From Siphonodentalium dalli (taxonomy: Eukaryota; Mollusca; Scaphopoda; Gadilida; Siphonodentaliidae), in NCBI GenBank assembly GCA_032622095.1, contig CP136061.1, positions 197,950,935 to 198,014,934 of the forward strand: DNA of 64,000 nucleotides, given 5' to 3'. The position numbers and the translations under genes are program-made. The notes beneath the pieces were generated by a model that saw nothing but the letters and a program-made list of their open reading frames with translations, was not told the DNA's origin and did not search any database. Below, one piece after another: positions 12,641-24,146 of this stretch. Each line of letters begins with the position of its first letter. The stretch's first letter is position 1.

Positions 12641-13512
12641 TTTTAAATTTTGGTATGGCCTACATCTTTTATGTTGGGTTTCATTCTCTCTCTGTTCACG
12701 AATGAGTTGGTTTACTAGCTTGTCCATGGTTGTCGTGTTCTGATTTACGGCTTTGGCTGACTCTAATATCGCATTGCTAAAAAAAAATCCTTGATACAGG
12801 GTTGCTCTCGTCTGCCCTTCTCAGATCAACATCAGAGTCGCTGTTCACTACATCTACTTCTCTCACAGCCCTTTTTACAATTAGGCCTAGCACCTCGGAT
12901 TCAGTAAATCTCCTTTTCTCCCTAACGATGTGCACCGATGGTGGTATCTCCTCGGACATTTCTATATTGAATCATTGAAGTTTTCCAATCACCGGTCTAT
13001 ATCTAATGACAGGCGATAATCCAGCTGCATTTAACTTGACAGAACTTACTGCCTCCCTAGCAGACAATAAATCTTGCTGCTTAATCATAATGTTAACGCT
13101 GAAGTAGATAAAGATGATCACAAAGCAGATGACGGAAGCAGATTGAACACTTGGTAACACATGTACTTGCTGAAGGGCACTACTGGACAGACATAACTTG
13201 CTGGTACTGAACTGACAGAACATACATATCCAGATACCGAAATCACTGTTGGTGAAGACACAGTGGTTTCTGAAACCGTTTCGATGCCGCTGCTCTTCGT
13301 AGCCATCCGTACAGGATCTTCTACCTTTACTCGACTCTCTCAGTATTTACCCAACTGATATTTTGACATTTGAGTGATGTAGCATTTGATGTTGATCGGC
13401 TTCTTACCTTGCCAATGAATGCAATTTCTTCGTCGCTGGCGCGATTCCTCTCCATAGCCATCTGACTTTGCCTGGCGAATCTGAACATGTGTCGTTTCAT
13501 GTCATCATAATG
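12641..13512 (-). pseudogene. Possible gene or retroelement fragment, unrecognised
   Basis: On the minus strand MKRHMFRFARQSQMAMERNR with ASDEEIAFIGK (13500-13410) runs into AAG|GTAAGA, an excellent donor. Farther down, MSEEIPPSVHIVREKRRFTE (12959 on) and, in another frame, ESAKAVNQNTTTMDKLVNQL with IREQRENETQ (12775-12660) look like charged, helical protein. No family is recognised. The piece abuts the TTAA MITE at 13513, which puts a stop just upstream, so the exon may have been cut by that insertion. Confidence 0.25.
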
Positions 13513-13516
13513 TTAA

Positions 13517-14018
13517 AGACACGGGCGGCGTTTGCGTTGGGTAAGCTGTAAAAATATTCAGCTCCGTCAAAAACCGCCATAAACAAAAACAATAGTAAAA
13601 TATAGACAGACTGTGTTCTTATACCAATCAGAAGTATGTTATTGTCAAATGTTTTCCTTTGTTATGTAAACAAAAGCAAAAAACGTTACAGAACCTGCCA
13701 GAACCTGATTAGACCCGGATATGGTAAACATAAAGAGCGTTATTTATTACTGTTTCCTGATATGGAAATAATAAAGAGCGTTTATATCATTTGTGTGTGA
13801 TTAACCAACATAATTGCGTTGTGTTATGCAAAACAAAAGCTAAACTTATATAACACGAGCAGGTATTTGTTTACGTGCACCGTCGTACGTCTTGACGACA
13901 ATATACTATTTACGCGCTGTTTGGCATATGAACAAAACTATATATATTTTAATATTCCTTCCGTTGATGGCGATTTGAACAAATATGAATATTTCTGCAA
14001 CGAACGCCGCCCGTGCCT
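13517..14018. mobile_element. TTAA-flanked MITE, copy 1
   Basis: Termini are AGACACGGGCGGCGTT on the left and the reverse complement of AGGCACGGGCGGCGTT on the right. TTAA lies directly outside each (13513-13516 and 14019-14022). The 4-bp TTAA target is the piggyBac hallmark. There is no transposase frame. The interior includes two AATAAAGAGCGTTTAT-type words. A second copy lies inverted at 17455-17974. Confidence 0.82.
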
Positions 14019-14065
14019 TTAAGCTTTAATGACATGTCAACTAACTAGGCGAAAAGTGAGGTTTA

Positions 14066-15275
14066 GGGCGCGTACACATGAAGCTGCAAGAAAATATCTG
14101 CAAGAAAATATCAGGTCAAATTGCACACTGATATTTTCTTGCTGCAAAGATTACGCCCGTGAGAACGCGGCGGTTTAGACGGCGTTGATTGAGCTCAATC
14201 AGAACAGTATTAGTCATGCGGTTCAAGTGAATTGCGTCCGGTAAATAACCTATAGTCCATTTTGGCAATTCATAGCTTTGTGAAATTTCCAACTGTTGAC
14301 ATGTATTACCGAAGTCGGTGGGATTAGGCACCCACCGACCTGTAGCAACGTTGCTGATCTCATGCATAAAGACCTTCTGCATAATGGGAAAGTGGTCACG
14401 TTATTTGGAAATTTGGAAATGTTATAATGTCATAGTGCATGCATATGTGGGGTGACAAATGTTATGGTTTTGTGGCAAATCGGATGACCCCACCCCCATT
14501 GAAACCCCATATGAAGTTTTCAGGAGATTGTTTCTTGGTTCATGGGGCTGTGGTGTACATTACGTTACCGAACTTACATGGGTGCATGTGGTGACATGAG
14601 ACCCCCGCCAACTATGGCCAAAGTTTTCACCAGTTGGAAACAATATTAGTTGGATATTTCACACCAACAATGGTTTGAAATTGAGTCTGATTTATGTGGA
14701 ATTAGTGGTTTTAGACCAACATTTGCATTCCTTCCTACTTTGGTCAAAATATTGGTTTGGAATTTCTTCTAGGCCCCTCCCTCCCCGATGTCCAGTAAAA
14801 ATTCCAGGCATGTGAGGTACCATATGGGAAATTCAAAGACGATGGAAGGTGTGCAAATTAAATTATGTGATCTTGGGTCTTTGGCCCGGTTCAAGAGGGG
14901 GTGCAGTTGGAAATCCATGGACATCCTCCGTCAGCGAAAACTATCAAAAGATATACGTCCCCACACATATCCATATAACAGCTAAGCGATTATGTCAAAC
15001 AATCCAAAATGGAATTACGAAGTCAATTGTTGAAACAGGCGATAATATTGATGGATCATAACTCGAGTGCGTGAACGGTTACCAGCGTGTCCCTTATATA
15101 GAATAGTTAACGGATACCGATGGCCACCAATCAAGGTGAACACATATCACCAACTGGCGATAAAATATTCGCGCGCTGCCTTCGTCGGATATTTTCCGGT
15201 ATTATTTATTTCATTGGTCAAGTAAGTCACATGGGGCATACCTGATATTTTCTTGCCCGTCATGTGTACGCGCCC
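14066..15275. mobile_element. PIF/Harbinger-like element, TTA target duplication
   Basis: The ends GGGCGCGTACACATGA (14066) and TCATGTGTACGCGCCC (to 15275) are perfect 16-bp inverted repeats. TTA lies on both sides (14063-14065 and 15276-15278). GCAAGAAAATATCAGG extends the similarity inward. A 3-bp TTA duplication is typical of PIF/Harbinger. The 88-codon minus frame at 14116-14382 is not a recognisable transposase or Myb protein, so the element is non-autonomous. Confidence 0.8.
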
Positions 15276-15419
15276 TTACAGATATGGCGATATCACGCAT
15301 TTTCTATGTAGCGAATACACCCGACATTTAACTCATGTTTATTTTAAAACATGTAACATCTTTAGACTTGTTTGCTTGATATCACGTACATATCATATAA
15401 ACGTCTACATCTCTCTTTC

Positions 15420-16630
15420 AAAATCTATGTAATTTGGGTACAGGGAAGACAGTTAAAGAAATATTTCTAGTACGGCTCTCCGAATATCTCGTAACTGGTC
15501 ATCAATCGTCTTATTTCTCAGATATTTCCAGAATTATTGATAATTACGGTCTTACATCTCATTTTCTGAATTTCTGTTCTTCGTCATTATTGCCTTCAAA
15601 ACTACAGTGGAAACAAATCGTTAAAACTTCACAGAAAGAAAGTCTTTTTGATGATTGGGATAGACGCACATCACACGATTCCACATTCAACAGATTTCGT
15701 CATGTTCATCTAGATCATTCGCTATCCTCTCTGTGGAAAACCTGTCGCAAATACCCAAATTTCTCAGACGATTACCGCATCGTAGCTCAACTAATTTGTT
15801 CACCTTCGTGCAATCTATTACAGAAATGCGAATTGTGCCAGTCTGTCTTTTTTGACGAAATTCAACATACGATTTTGGAATGCGCGTCTCTGAACAAGAC
15901 AAGAAATGATGTCTGGTATACAATTCTTGAAAAATTTGGAATTTCTTGTTTTTTAAAACTTGATGCATATACTTGTCCAAAACAATTAGAAATTTTCCTG
16001 GGAAATTTATCGGATCTACCACTTGAAGATACAGATCTTGAGTCATATGAAGCTATTCACCTTTTCACTGTAAGTTGTGCACGCTTATGGAGAGAAGCTA
16101 TATTCCGGAAAGCCAACCGTCCATAGACTCTTATTTTACACGAGAATACATAACTTAGACGTGAATTGAAATATTATGACTCCGTTATTTCTTTCTGATG
16201 CTACATTAGCTTAGCCGAGTCTGTAAATAAACACATGTGGATATATTCATAGTATTCATATCAAACTTGAAACTGACCTAATGTACGTCCATACATTTAT
16301 GTGATATATATGCGCCAGTTCTTGGTGTGCGATGCTTCGATTCGGTGTCTGCGTGGGGTACATTTTTGAACCTCATGGAAAGTTCTCCATCTCGATTCAT
16401 CGCCGTCAACAAATGACGCATCAGTAGCACGAAATCGATAATAACCCATCTCTACTCCAATATTAGTCATTAATCGTCTGCGCCATCTTGTACTTTAGGA
16501 TGTTCTGTATATATGTTGGGTTATCTTTATTTGTCATTTTGTTTTTGTCATTTTGTTTTTGTTCACCTTTTGTATTTATTATATCAACTCTTCATGATAT
16601 GGAGGATAAATAAAGATATATATATATAAC
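15420..16630 (+). pseudogene. LINE ORF2 C-terminal fragment with 3' tail
   Basis: A 230-residue frame (15434-16126) has the layout of a LINE ORF2 tail: a W-rich region (LQWKQIVK, FDDWDRR), then CELCQSVFFDEIQHTILEC, a CxxC...H...C zinc-knuckle-like motif, then W-containing helices and the end near RKANRP. There is no RT core upstream, so the copy is 5'-truncated. The apparent ATG start is incidental. About 480 bases of 3' UTR follow, closing with GATAAATAAAGATATATATA. It is the longest intact retroelement frame here and may be a fairly young insertion. Confidence 0.72.
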
Positions 16631-16631
16631 T

Positions 16632-17450
16632 CAGATCGCTAGCTGTGGACCGCGCTTAGATTAGTTGAATAGACTTCAGCTTCCAGCTTCTTCACAGTCA
16701 TGCACGCTTGAATGAAGAACCGACTTCAAAGTGCAGTAATTATAAGGGGTCAGTATCAGATAGGCGAGTATCAAATACGCCACACAGATTTGATGAGAGT
16801 GATATGGACATTCTGTGTAAGACTTCGAATTCTAGTAAAATAGATATATTATGCATGATGTAATTCACACATAATTTGCATAATTGTGCATGTTTTTTCT
16901 TCCCCAAATGTCCACACAATAAACTATTTTGCGCTTGATGAATCATTTATTTTCGCATTTCTTCCAGTAACAAACATGTAGGTATTCACATGCATCATTA
17001 TTTTGTAATTTATTTTACTCAGAAGTCCATTACTGATAACTAATGAGTCCAGTGTGTGATAATAATATTTGACTCGAGTCCACTTTTGAGATAGATTTGG
17101 CTTTGACTCTTCAAACTCATTGCTATATAATATATAATCCCAATTCTGGATCTTTCCTACTGTTTTGAATTAACTATTAATTAGTCTAGTGTTATATTCG
17201 AGCTGACCCTCTATTGAAGGTGTTGATTTCACCTTTTGAATAGGGAAAACATCGATTTATTTGTTCTTCGCATTTATGTGTTTCTTTCCACGCCTACCTA
17301 CATAATATGTAAAAAAAATTTATCTCAATCCATCTGGAAATTCTGCTCTTAGATTCCGTCAAGCTAAACAACCAAGTGATCAGCAAATATTCTATAATAT
17401 TCAATAAATACCCCATATTTTCTTCACTTATCAAACATTTTCTTTTACCT
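16632..17450. other. No gene seen
   Basis: AT-rich. The short frames show no motif. Confidence 0.4.
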
Positions 17451-17454
17451 TTAA

Positions 17455-17974
17455 AAGAACGGGTGGCGTTCATTCCAGAAATATTCCTATTTGTTCAAAT
17501 CGCCATTAACAGAAGGAATATTAAAATATATATAGTTTTTCTTATATGCCAAACATAATCAGCGCGTAAATAGTATATTGTCGTCAAGACGTACGGTGGT
17601 GTACGTAAACAAGAACCTGCTCGTGTTACAGAAGTTTTGCTTCTGTGTACATAACAAAGCGCAATTCTATTGGTTAATTACACAAACATGATATAAACGC
17701 TCTTTATTATTTCCATATCAGGAAAACAGTAACAAATAACCTCTTTACGTTTACCATATCCGGATCTAAACAAAGCCAGGTTCTATAACGTTTTAGGCTT
17801 TTGTTTACATAACAAAGGAAAACTATTTGACAATAACATACTGTTTATGCCATATCTCTGATTGGTATAAGTACAAAGTATGTTTTTATATTTTACTATT
17901 CTTTCTGTTTATGGCGGTTTTTGACGGAGCTGAATATTTTAACAACATACCCACCGCCAACGCTGCCCGTATCT
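17455..17974. mobile_element. TTAA-flanked MITE, copy 2 (inverted)
   Basis: Over its whole length this is the reverse complement of the copy at 13517-14018, with scattered mismatches. Left end AAGAACGGGTGGCGTT follows TTAA (17451-17454). Right end AACGCTGCCCGTATCT is followed by TTCA, one base off TTAA. It is more diverged at the ends than copy 1. Confidence 0.8.
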
Positions 17975-17978
17975 TTCA

Positions 17979-18579
17979 AATGTTTTTTTCTTCAAATTTA
18001 TCTGACCATTTGAATGTAACCTCTTGCTCCGTAAGGTCAACCAAAAATACTTGTGATTGCTGTAAAATCCGTAATAGGTCGGATAATATTATACCAGTCT
18101 TGAAGCTGTCTAAATTGTTGTACATTTTCCGGAATCTTCCATGATAATATCTTCTGCCAGTCTGTTCTCGCGAAACAACGGAATGACGACTTAATTTAGC
18201 TATGGGCTTATTCAGAACCAAATCAGTTCAATATGAACCTATTAGCAAGAGAATATGATGCGGTTGGACCTTGTCCATATCTGCATGGGACCACATCACC
18301 TCCCGATGCTGTGTGTTCCAAAAATTAACTGATTTTTGTAATAAATGGCATTTTTCTGGTTTCAACTAAGGTTGGTCTTTCTCATTATTTTTAATATTCA
18401 TTCAATCTTTGTATACATATGAAGAGAATAGATGCAAAACATATAATCCACGCGGACTAAACCTGTGCACCATTGCAATCCGTGGAGTAATCATTCCATT
18501 AAATGTTGAAACCGAGGGGTGGACGCTGTTCTGGATGGCACACGTGCCCACTCCCATAACCCTGACTTAGTTGCGAATG
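17979..18579. other. No gene seen
   Basis: Nothing recognisable between the MITE and the LINE remnant. Confidence 0.4.
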
Positions 18580-19862
18580 CAGTCTTGGGATGTCACTGTA
18601 TATCACATTGATCGCTTCGCTTCCTCGCACCAACGTTTAATTTCGGAGTTAAAAAATCCAGATTTGCTGTATATTATGCCTAGATATTTGTATTCCTTTT
18701 ATTCGTTTTAATTATTTTACCATCAAGCTTGAAAATCCTACTGTTCTTTCTATTATGTCCGAAAATGACTACGGCGCTCTTTTCGTTACTCATTTTCATC
18801 TTCCAACGGGAACAATACCTTGTATATATATTCATAACTTTTTGTAATCCTTTATTTGTCTTAGCAAATAAGACTGTATCGTCTGCATACAGGAGGCAAA
18901 ATAACTTAACTAATCCGAACACTGAAGTTTCGCTTAAATCGGAAATTTGGATTCCATTTATTTGGTTTTCGGTCATATAATTTTCAAGGTCGTTCAAGTA
19001 GATGGAAAAAAGTATTGGGGATAAATTCGTACCCTGCCTCAAGCCAATATCACAGGGGAAACTTGGAGAAAATTGGTTATTATTGGTTACTCTAGATTTA
19101 ACTCCATCATAAATATTCATAATTACATTTAGCACTTTTCCCGTTATATTATACCAATATCAAATAGTTTGGTCCAGAGTCCGACTCGCCACACATTATT
19201 GTATGCTTTTGATAACTCTATAAAAGCGCAGTATAAACTGGTATCTTTTTTCTGAGTGAGTTCAATAAGGCACTTAAAGGTAAACATGTGATCGACTGTT
19301 GAGTAATTCTTACGAAAACCAGCTTGGTTCTCGGACAAGAGATGATTTTGTTCTAGAAATATATTGATTCGGTTACTGAGAATAGATGTAAATAACTTCG
19401 CGATACAGCTTACCAACGTGATAGGTCTGTAGTTTTCTGGCAGCATAGAATCCTTAGCTTTGTAAATCGGTTATATTAGGCCTATACCCCACTCGTCGGG
19501 GATAATACCACAATTGAGATTAATGTTAATTTTTTTTAAATATATAAATTTCATTTTGTGGAATGTCGATTTGATATACTCATTTCGAATAGAGTCTACT
19601 CCACTGGCCTTCCAATTATTTAGGTTTCTAACTGCAAGTTCTATTTCATCAGTTGTAATCTCCACGTCTAAACAACAAGTTTTCATCGGCGGGTTGAAGG
19701 TGTCATTATCTGATGTATCAGATATATTTAGATCACTAAAATATTCATGAAACTGTTTTATTGAAGGAGTTTTTTTGGTCTTGTTTCATTATCAGCATCC
19801 CTTAGAAGTCTCCAATACTCAATAGAGATTTTTCAATAAGTTATTAGCGTTTGAGATGTCAT
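18580..19862 (-). pseudogene. Non-LTR retrotransposon reverse-transcriptase remnant
   Basis: Reading down the minus strand, several frames give consecutive blocks of a LINE reverse transcriptase: SIEYWRLLRDAD near 19820, then an EIT..EI..A..LNNWKASG block and IPDEWG near 19500-19690. Next come NYRPITLVSCIAKLFTSILSNRI with AGFRKNYSTVDH (19440-19290), GLRQGTNLSPILF near 19030, the catalytic YADD (18889-18878), and YKYLGI-like residues near 18690. Frames break between 19471 and 19446, around 19140 and after 18680, so it is dead. The endonuclease domain and 3' end are missing. The catalytic Asp pair is intact. The clade was not determined. Confidence 0.88.
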
Positions 19863-21490
19863 CATGCGTTATACAATTTCCATCTATATAAAAGCGTTTC
19901 CTGACCTTTCATCGGTCCACCGGTTGAAATTTACATTACGCGTCTCGTACCCACGTACCCACGTACATCACCATTCGACTGGGAGATATATAGATTCATC
20001 TCAGGGAAGATATGTTCTTATATCAAAACCGATTGGTCTGGTTTTGTGATACGTTTCGGTTTGGCGATGGGTGACACATGGGTGGTTATGGAACATGCAT
20101 ATATATCTTACCTGAGCACAGACCAGGGATGAATAAGAACGTCAATGCCATAAACATAATTCACATATTCGCACAAACGTGGATGCTACGTAATGAACTC
20201 CATGTAGCATGTACATTTGTTTTGAAAAGCTACCCAACCAAGAAGTTACTAATCTTGAGTAGGATCTCCCCGGCTATCGGGATATTCACTGGGGCGTTCA
20301 AATGTTTATTGCTATAAAATTCCACCAGTATACAATGCAAAATCGGATAATCAAGTGAGATCATTATAGTGTGTAATTAAAGCGTTCCTAACATTCACTT
20401 AAGTGTGCAGTTGTGTGTTTTACCCGCCAGGCGATGTTGCTTGACATTCTCGAAAAAACGATGCGCACTGCGCATGACTATATTCCATATGACTGAATGT
20501 GGGATATCATTAATAGCATTGCCAACGCACACATAACACATTAGGCTTCATTGTCCTCAGGCCCTGCATGAATATATTAAAGGTGAATCCCCTTATACTG
20601 GAAAACTTTTGTTTTCACAAGCTTTATGGTAGTCATCGGCTATTATGTAGAACTCAATAATTACTACACAAATGATTCTGCATCTGAAATGTATATAGCT
20701 GATATCATGTGGTATCTAAGATATCAGAGATAACATATTCTGGTTAATTTTACTTTAATCATATTTTATTGTAAATTAAAATGAGATTATGGAACAGGTT
20801 TTTACAACTTGCAGCTGTCCCACTCCCAAGTACAACAGTTTACTTTAATTTGAACAAGATGACAGAGAATATATACATGATGAGTTTGCATGGTCATAAA
20901 TTCAAACTAATAGTCAAAAGGATATTGAAAACATAAGAAGAATATAACTTATATACACACACGATTTTAAAAAGAAAATAAGGAACACGGAAAAAAACCC
21001 AAACAAACAACACGTTTGTAGGGAGGGGTCTAATTTCCATTGTGTACATATTGTATATAAATATTGTATATGTGTTATTGCATGTTATTCATTAATTTGT
21101 TTCTTCGCAATAAAAGCATTCATTCATATATTTGACCGACATAAAAAAAGATGAAAGTTGGTGTAAAGTATGTGTGATAATCATTCTGTTTTGTGTTTGT
21201 ACTTCAGGTGTTTTGCCAGCCCTTCAATCTCTCGATGCATGTATATCTATGGGTATCAAAACTGAATATAGTGTCCTTTACTTATTGACAACCAGTAATT
21301 GTGTGGTATATACTGCATTTGTTCGGTCAGTAAAATGCATATCAGCAATTACTTATTCAATATTGTCTGCATATGTAGCCTTGGTGATCGGATATAATGC
21401 AAAGGGTCTATAATTTGGTGTGTTCGTTGAATGTTAGTCCGGTTCAAAACACTTTGTTTCAGCCACATAAGTCTGCACGAAATGGAACAC
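19863..21490. other. No gene seen; possible retroposon tail at 20990-21130
   Basis: From 20990 to 21130 AT-rich DNA ends in CGCAATAAAAGCATTCATTCAT, an AATAAA followed by CATT units, which is retroposon-like. The rest is featureless. Confidence 0.35.
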
Positions 21491-21985
21491 ATTTTTATCC
21501 CCCGCCAAATTCAAAATTTGCGGGGGATATAGGAATGGGTTCCGTCCGTCCGTCTGTCCGTCTAGCCGTCTGTCCGTCTAGGTGTCCGTCCATCCGTCCT
21601 TCCGTCCCGAATTTTTAAGAGTCATAACTTGAACAAATGTCAACGGATTTCAAAGATTTTTGGTATATGATTTCATCTGACCATTACCTAGAATGAGATC
21701 GCAAGCCAGGTCCAGCCGGAGTTATTGGACTTTGTTTATTATTTTTGGTGCAAATGGACGACGTCACATGGCTAATTTCCACAAATGTCAGTATCTAAAA
21801 TGAGTTCGCAAGCCAGGCTTTTTGACAAAATCCCACCTCTTGTGTAGCACATACTGAGAACGCAAACATTATTGAGAATACACCTCCCCAACTGCACAAT
21901 TCGGCGGGGAATATACCGCCGTCCGCGACTGCTTGTCAGATGAAGTTTCACATGGAATTCCACAATGCAAGTGGCTGAAATCACT
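21491..21985. repeat. CCCCCGC-hairpin and (CCGT)n repeat
   Basis: CCCCCGCCAAATTCAAAATTT followed by GCGGGGG forms a stem. After it come GGGTTCCGTCCGTCCGTCTG and more CCGTCC units to about 21610. A second partial GGCGGGGAATATACCGCCGT lies at about 21902. This kind of unit is widespread in marine invertebrate genomes. No coding content. Confidence 0.6.
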
Positions 21986-21989
21986 AATT

Positions 21990-22700
21990 TGAAAGTAATT
22001 GTCATCCAGTTTACAGTAGAGTTCTAGTCTTTGTGTATTATATTATGGGCAATTGATGAAACAGTGCATATCGCTTTCATATTCAAATCTGCATCTATAC
22101 ATGTTGGGGTATCGGCAATATAATTATTGCACATATCTAGGCGGAGATTACTGCAAAGGTTTCGTATCCTACAATGGAATATACTATATTTTCGATTTCC
22201 TGATCCCTGAAATGTAGCAGGTTCTCAGCTGCCGTTATTTACTTGGACAGTTTGTTCCATGAGGTTACAACGAAAGGGAAGAATGATTTCTTAAAATGTT
22301 CCGTTCTACTATAATATGAGTGGAATCATCCTGGCGTTCGCATGCTATAGCTATAGACTTGGTATACAGGATAAATACACATGTAACATTGTGCAGCTTG
22401 ACTATAATTTTAAACATAGTTTCTAATGGTGCATATCTCTACGTAAGGCCAATCTGCTTCGCACAGGACCGAATTATTTATTGGGAACTGAGCGCCCGAG
22501 CCCTCTTACTATTCTAGTGGCATCAACGTGGGTCCGTTCAAGTTTCTGTATAAAATAAGCTTGCTCGTTTTCCGATAATCTAGGCCAGGCAATATATAAC
22601 TTATCAAGTGTTCTTCGATCTGTTGTAGTTCTATTTTCTGAGAATCGATAGTCGCGGAGCAACTTTTGAGGATAGATTCAATTTAAATATTCCAATTTAA
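21990..22700 (-). pseudogene. LINE ORF2 C-terminal remnant
   Basis: Blocks on the minus strand run in retroelement order: YIAWPRLSENEQAYFIQKLE with a following THVDATRIVRGLG (22660-22490), resembling the LE..Q..AARIV.GL block after the RT domain. SFFPFVVTSWNKLSK (about 22290-22245) and RIRNLCSNLRLDMCNNYIAD (about 22170-22110), the terminal N-H-D-like tail region, follow. Several stops and shifts separate them. This is a different LINE lineage from the fragment at 2.3 kb. Confidence 0.55.
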
Positions 22701-22889
22701 ATTGCTTTGTATTTCAAAACCAAGGTGCCTATGCGACTCAATTATGTCAATTATTTTATTTTGGAAGGTTAATTCAAGAGAAACATCACATAAAATCAAA
22801 GAGAATAGCATTACCTAAGTATTTGTCTGATTGAAATTTACAAGTCGTGTTCAGGCCCAATCTGATATTTTATTAAGGTTTTTGTTCTT

Positions 22890-23418
22890 AATGTTTTCAT
22901 TAGTTAGCAGCATAGCACCAATAGCAACCAGTTTGAAACTCCATTTTCTTAATTCTTTCATGCATTACATGTAGCAGTTTAGCAGCATAGCGTCGCTAGA
23001 ATAGAGTTTGAACCTTCGTTTTCTTATTTTTGTTTCATTAAATTGCAGTTTGGCAACTTAGCACCGCTAGAATCGAGTTTGCAACTCCATTTTTTTATTT
23101 TTTCATTAATTAGCAGTTTAGTAGCTTAGTACAGGTAACAAGGAGTTTGAAACTCCAATTTCTTAATTATGTCGTGTATTAGCAGTTTAGCAGTAAAGAA
23201 CCGCTAGAATCGAGTTTGAACCTTCATTTTCTTAATGTTTTCATTAGATAGCAGTTTAGCAGCTTAGTACTGCAAGAATCCAGTGAGCAACTCAATTTTC
23301 TGATTTGATTTCATTAATTAGCAGTTTATCAAACAGCATAACACCGCTATAATCCAGTTTGAAACTCCATTTTCTTAATTTATTCAGGTATTAACAGTTT
23401 AGCAGCATAGCACCGATA
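22890..23418 (+). repeat. ~70-bp minisatellite, array 1
   Basis: About eight diverged copies share TTAGCAGTTTAGCAGCATAG, then CACCGCTAGAATCGAGTTTG, AAACTCC, ATTTTCTTAATT and TTCATTAA. The last unit is cut by the element at 23421 and resumes at 28442. Confidence 0.9.
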
Positions 23419-23707
23419 TACACTCACAAATAAAGCAATTGATTTAGGTAATTCATAGAACCTATAGCCGCGATAGTACCAAACAGGTTGATACTATATG
23501 CCTTTAGAACCTGTTTAACGCTATATGACCCAGATGATAAGTTCAACAGAGAACCAAATCGTTGGCTTCAAGCTGATTGGTGAGACTGTCACGTGTGTCG
23601 ATATCGAGTGTCGTGTGCAAATGATCAAATTAAAGTGAAAAAATGGCCGCTCATCGACCTGCTGTCATAGATCTATCGTTTAAAAGTACATTATAACAAC
23701 GGAGAAA

Positions 23708-23710
<3 letters not shown>

Positions 23711-23752
<42 letters not shown>
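23711..23752. repeat. (GA)n microsatellite
   Basis: About 21 uninterrupted GA units. Confidence 0.95.
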
Positions 23753-23754
<2 letters not shown>

Positions 23755-24095
23755 TGTTTTATTGAAATGAAAAATTAATTTATTTTGGCCAAATTTGGCG
23801 AAATTGGATCAAATAGGTTACTTCTTGTACTGTAGATGTTCTGGAATAATGTCAACACTGTTTGATTTGGGTCTGAATGTGAATCGGAGAAGCTGTTAAA
23901 CTACAAAAACCGGTCGATGTCGATATTTTCGAGTTGTTATTAATTCGACTGTCAGTGAGTGTCACTGTTCACAACATTCCAACACTGGCAACAGCTGACC
24001 AAGCCAATGATGTCGGTGTTACACTTGGTACTGACACGAGAATAATTCCCCAAAGCTTTGATGTCAACCACTAGTGATTAGTACATGACAATATA

Positions 24096-24146
24096 AACAA
24101 CAACAACAACGACAACAACAACAACAACAAACAATAACAACAACGT
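24096..24146. repeat. (CAA)n microsatellite
   Basis: CAA units with a few GAC and AAT interruptions. Confidence 0.9.
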
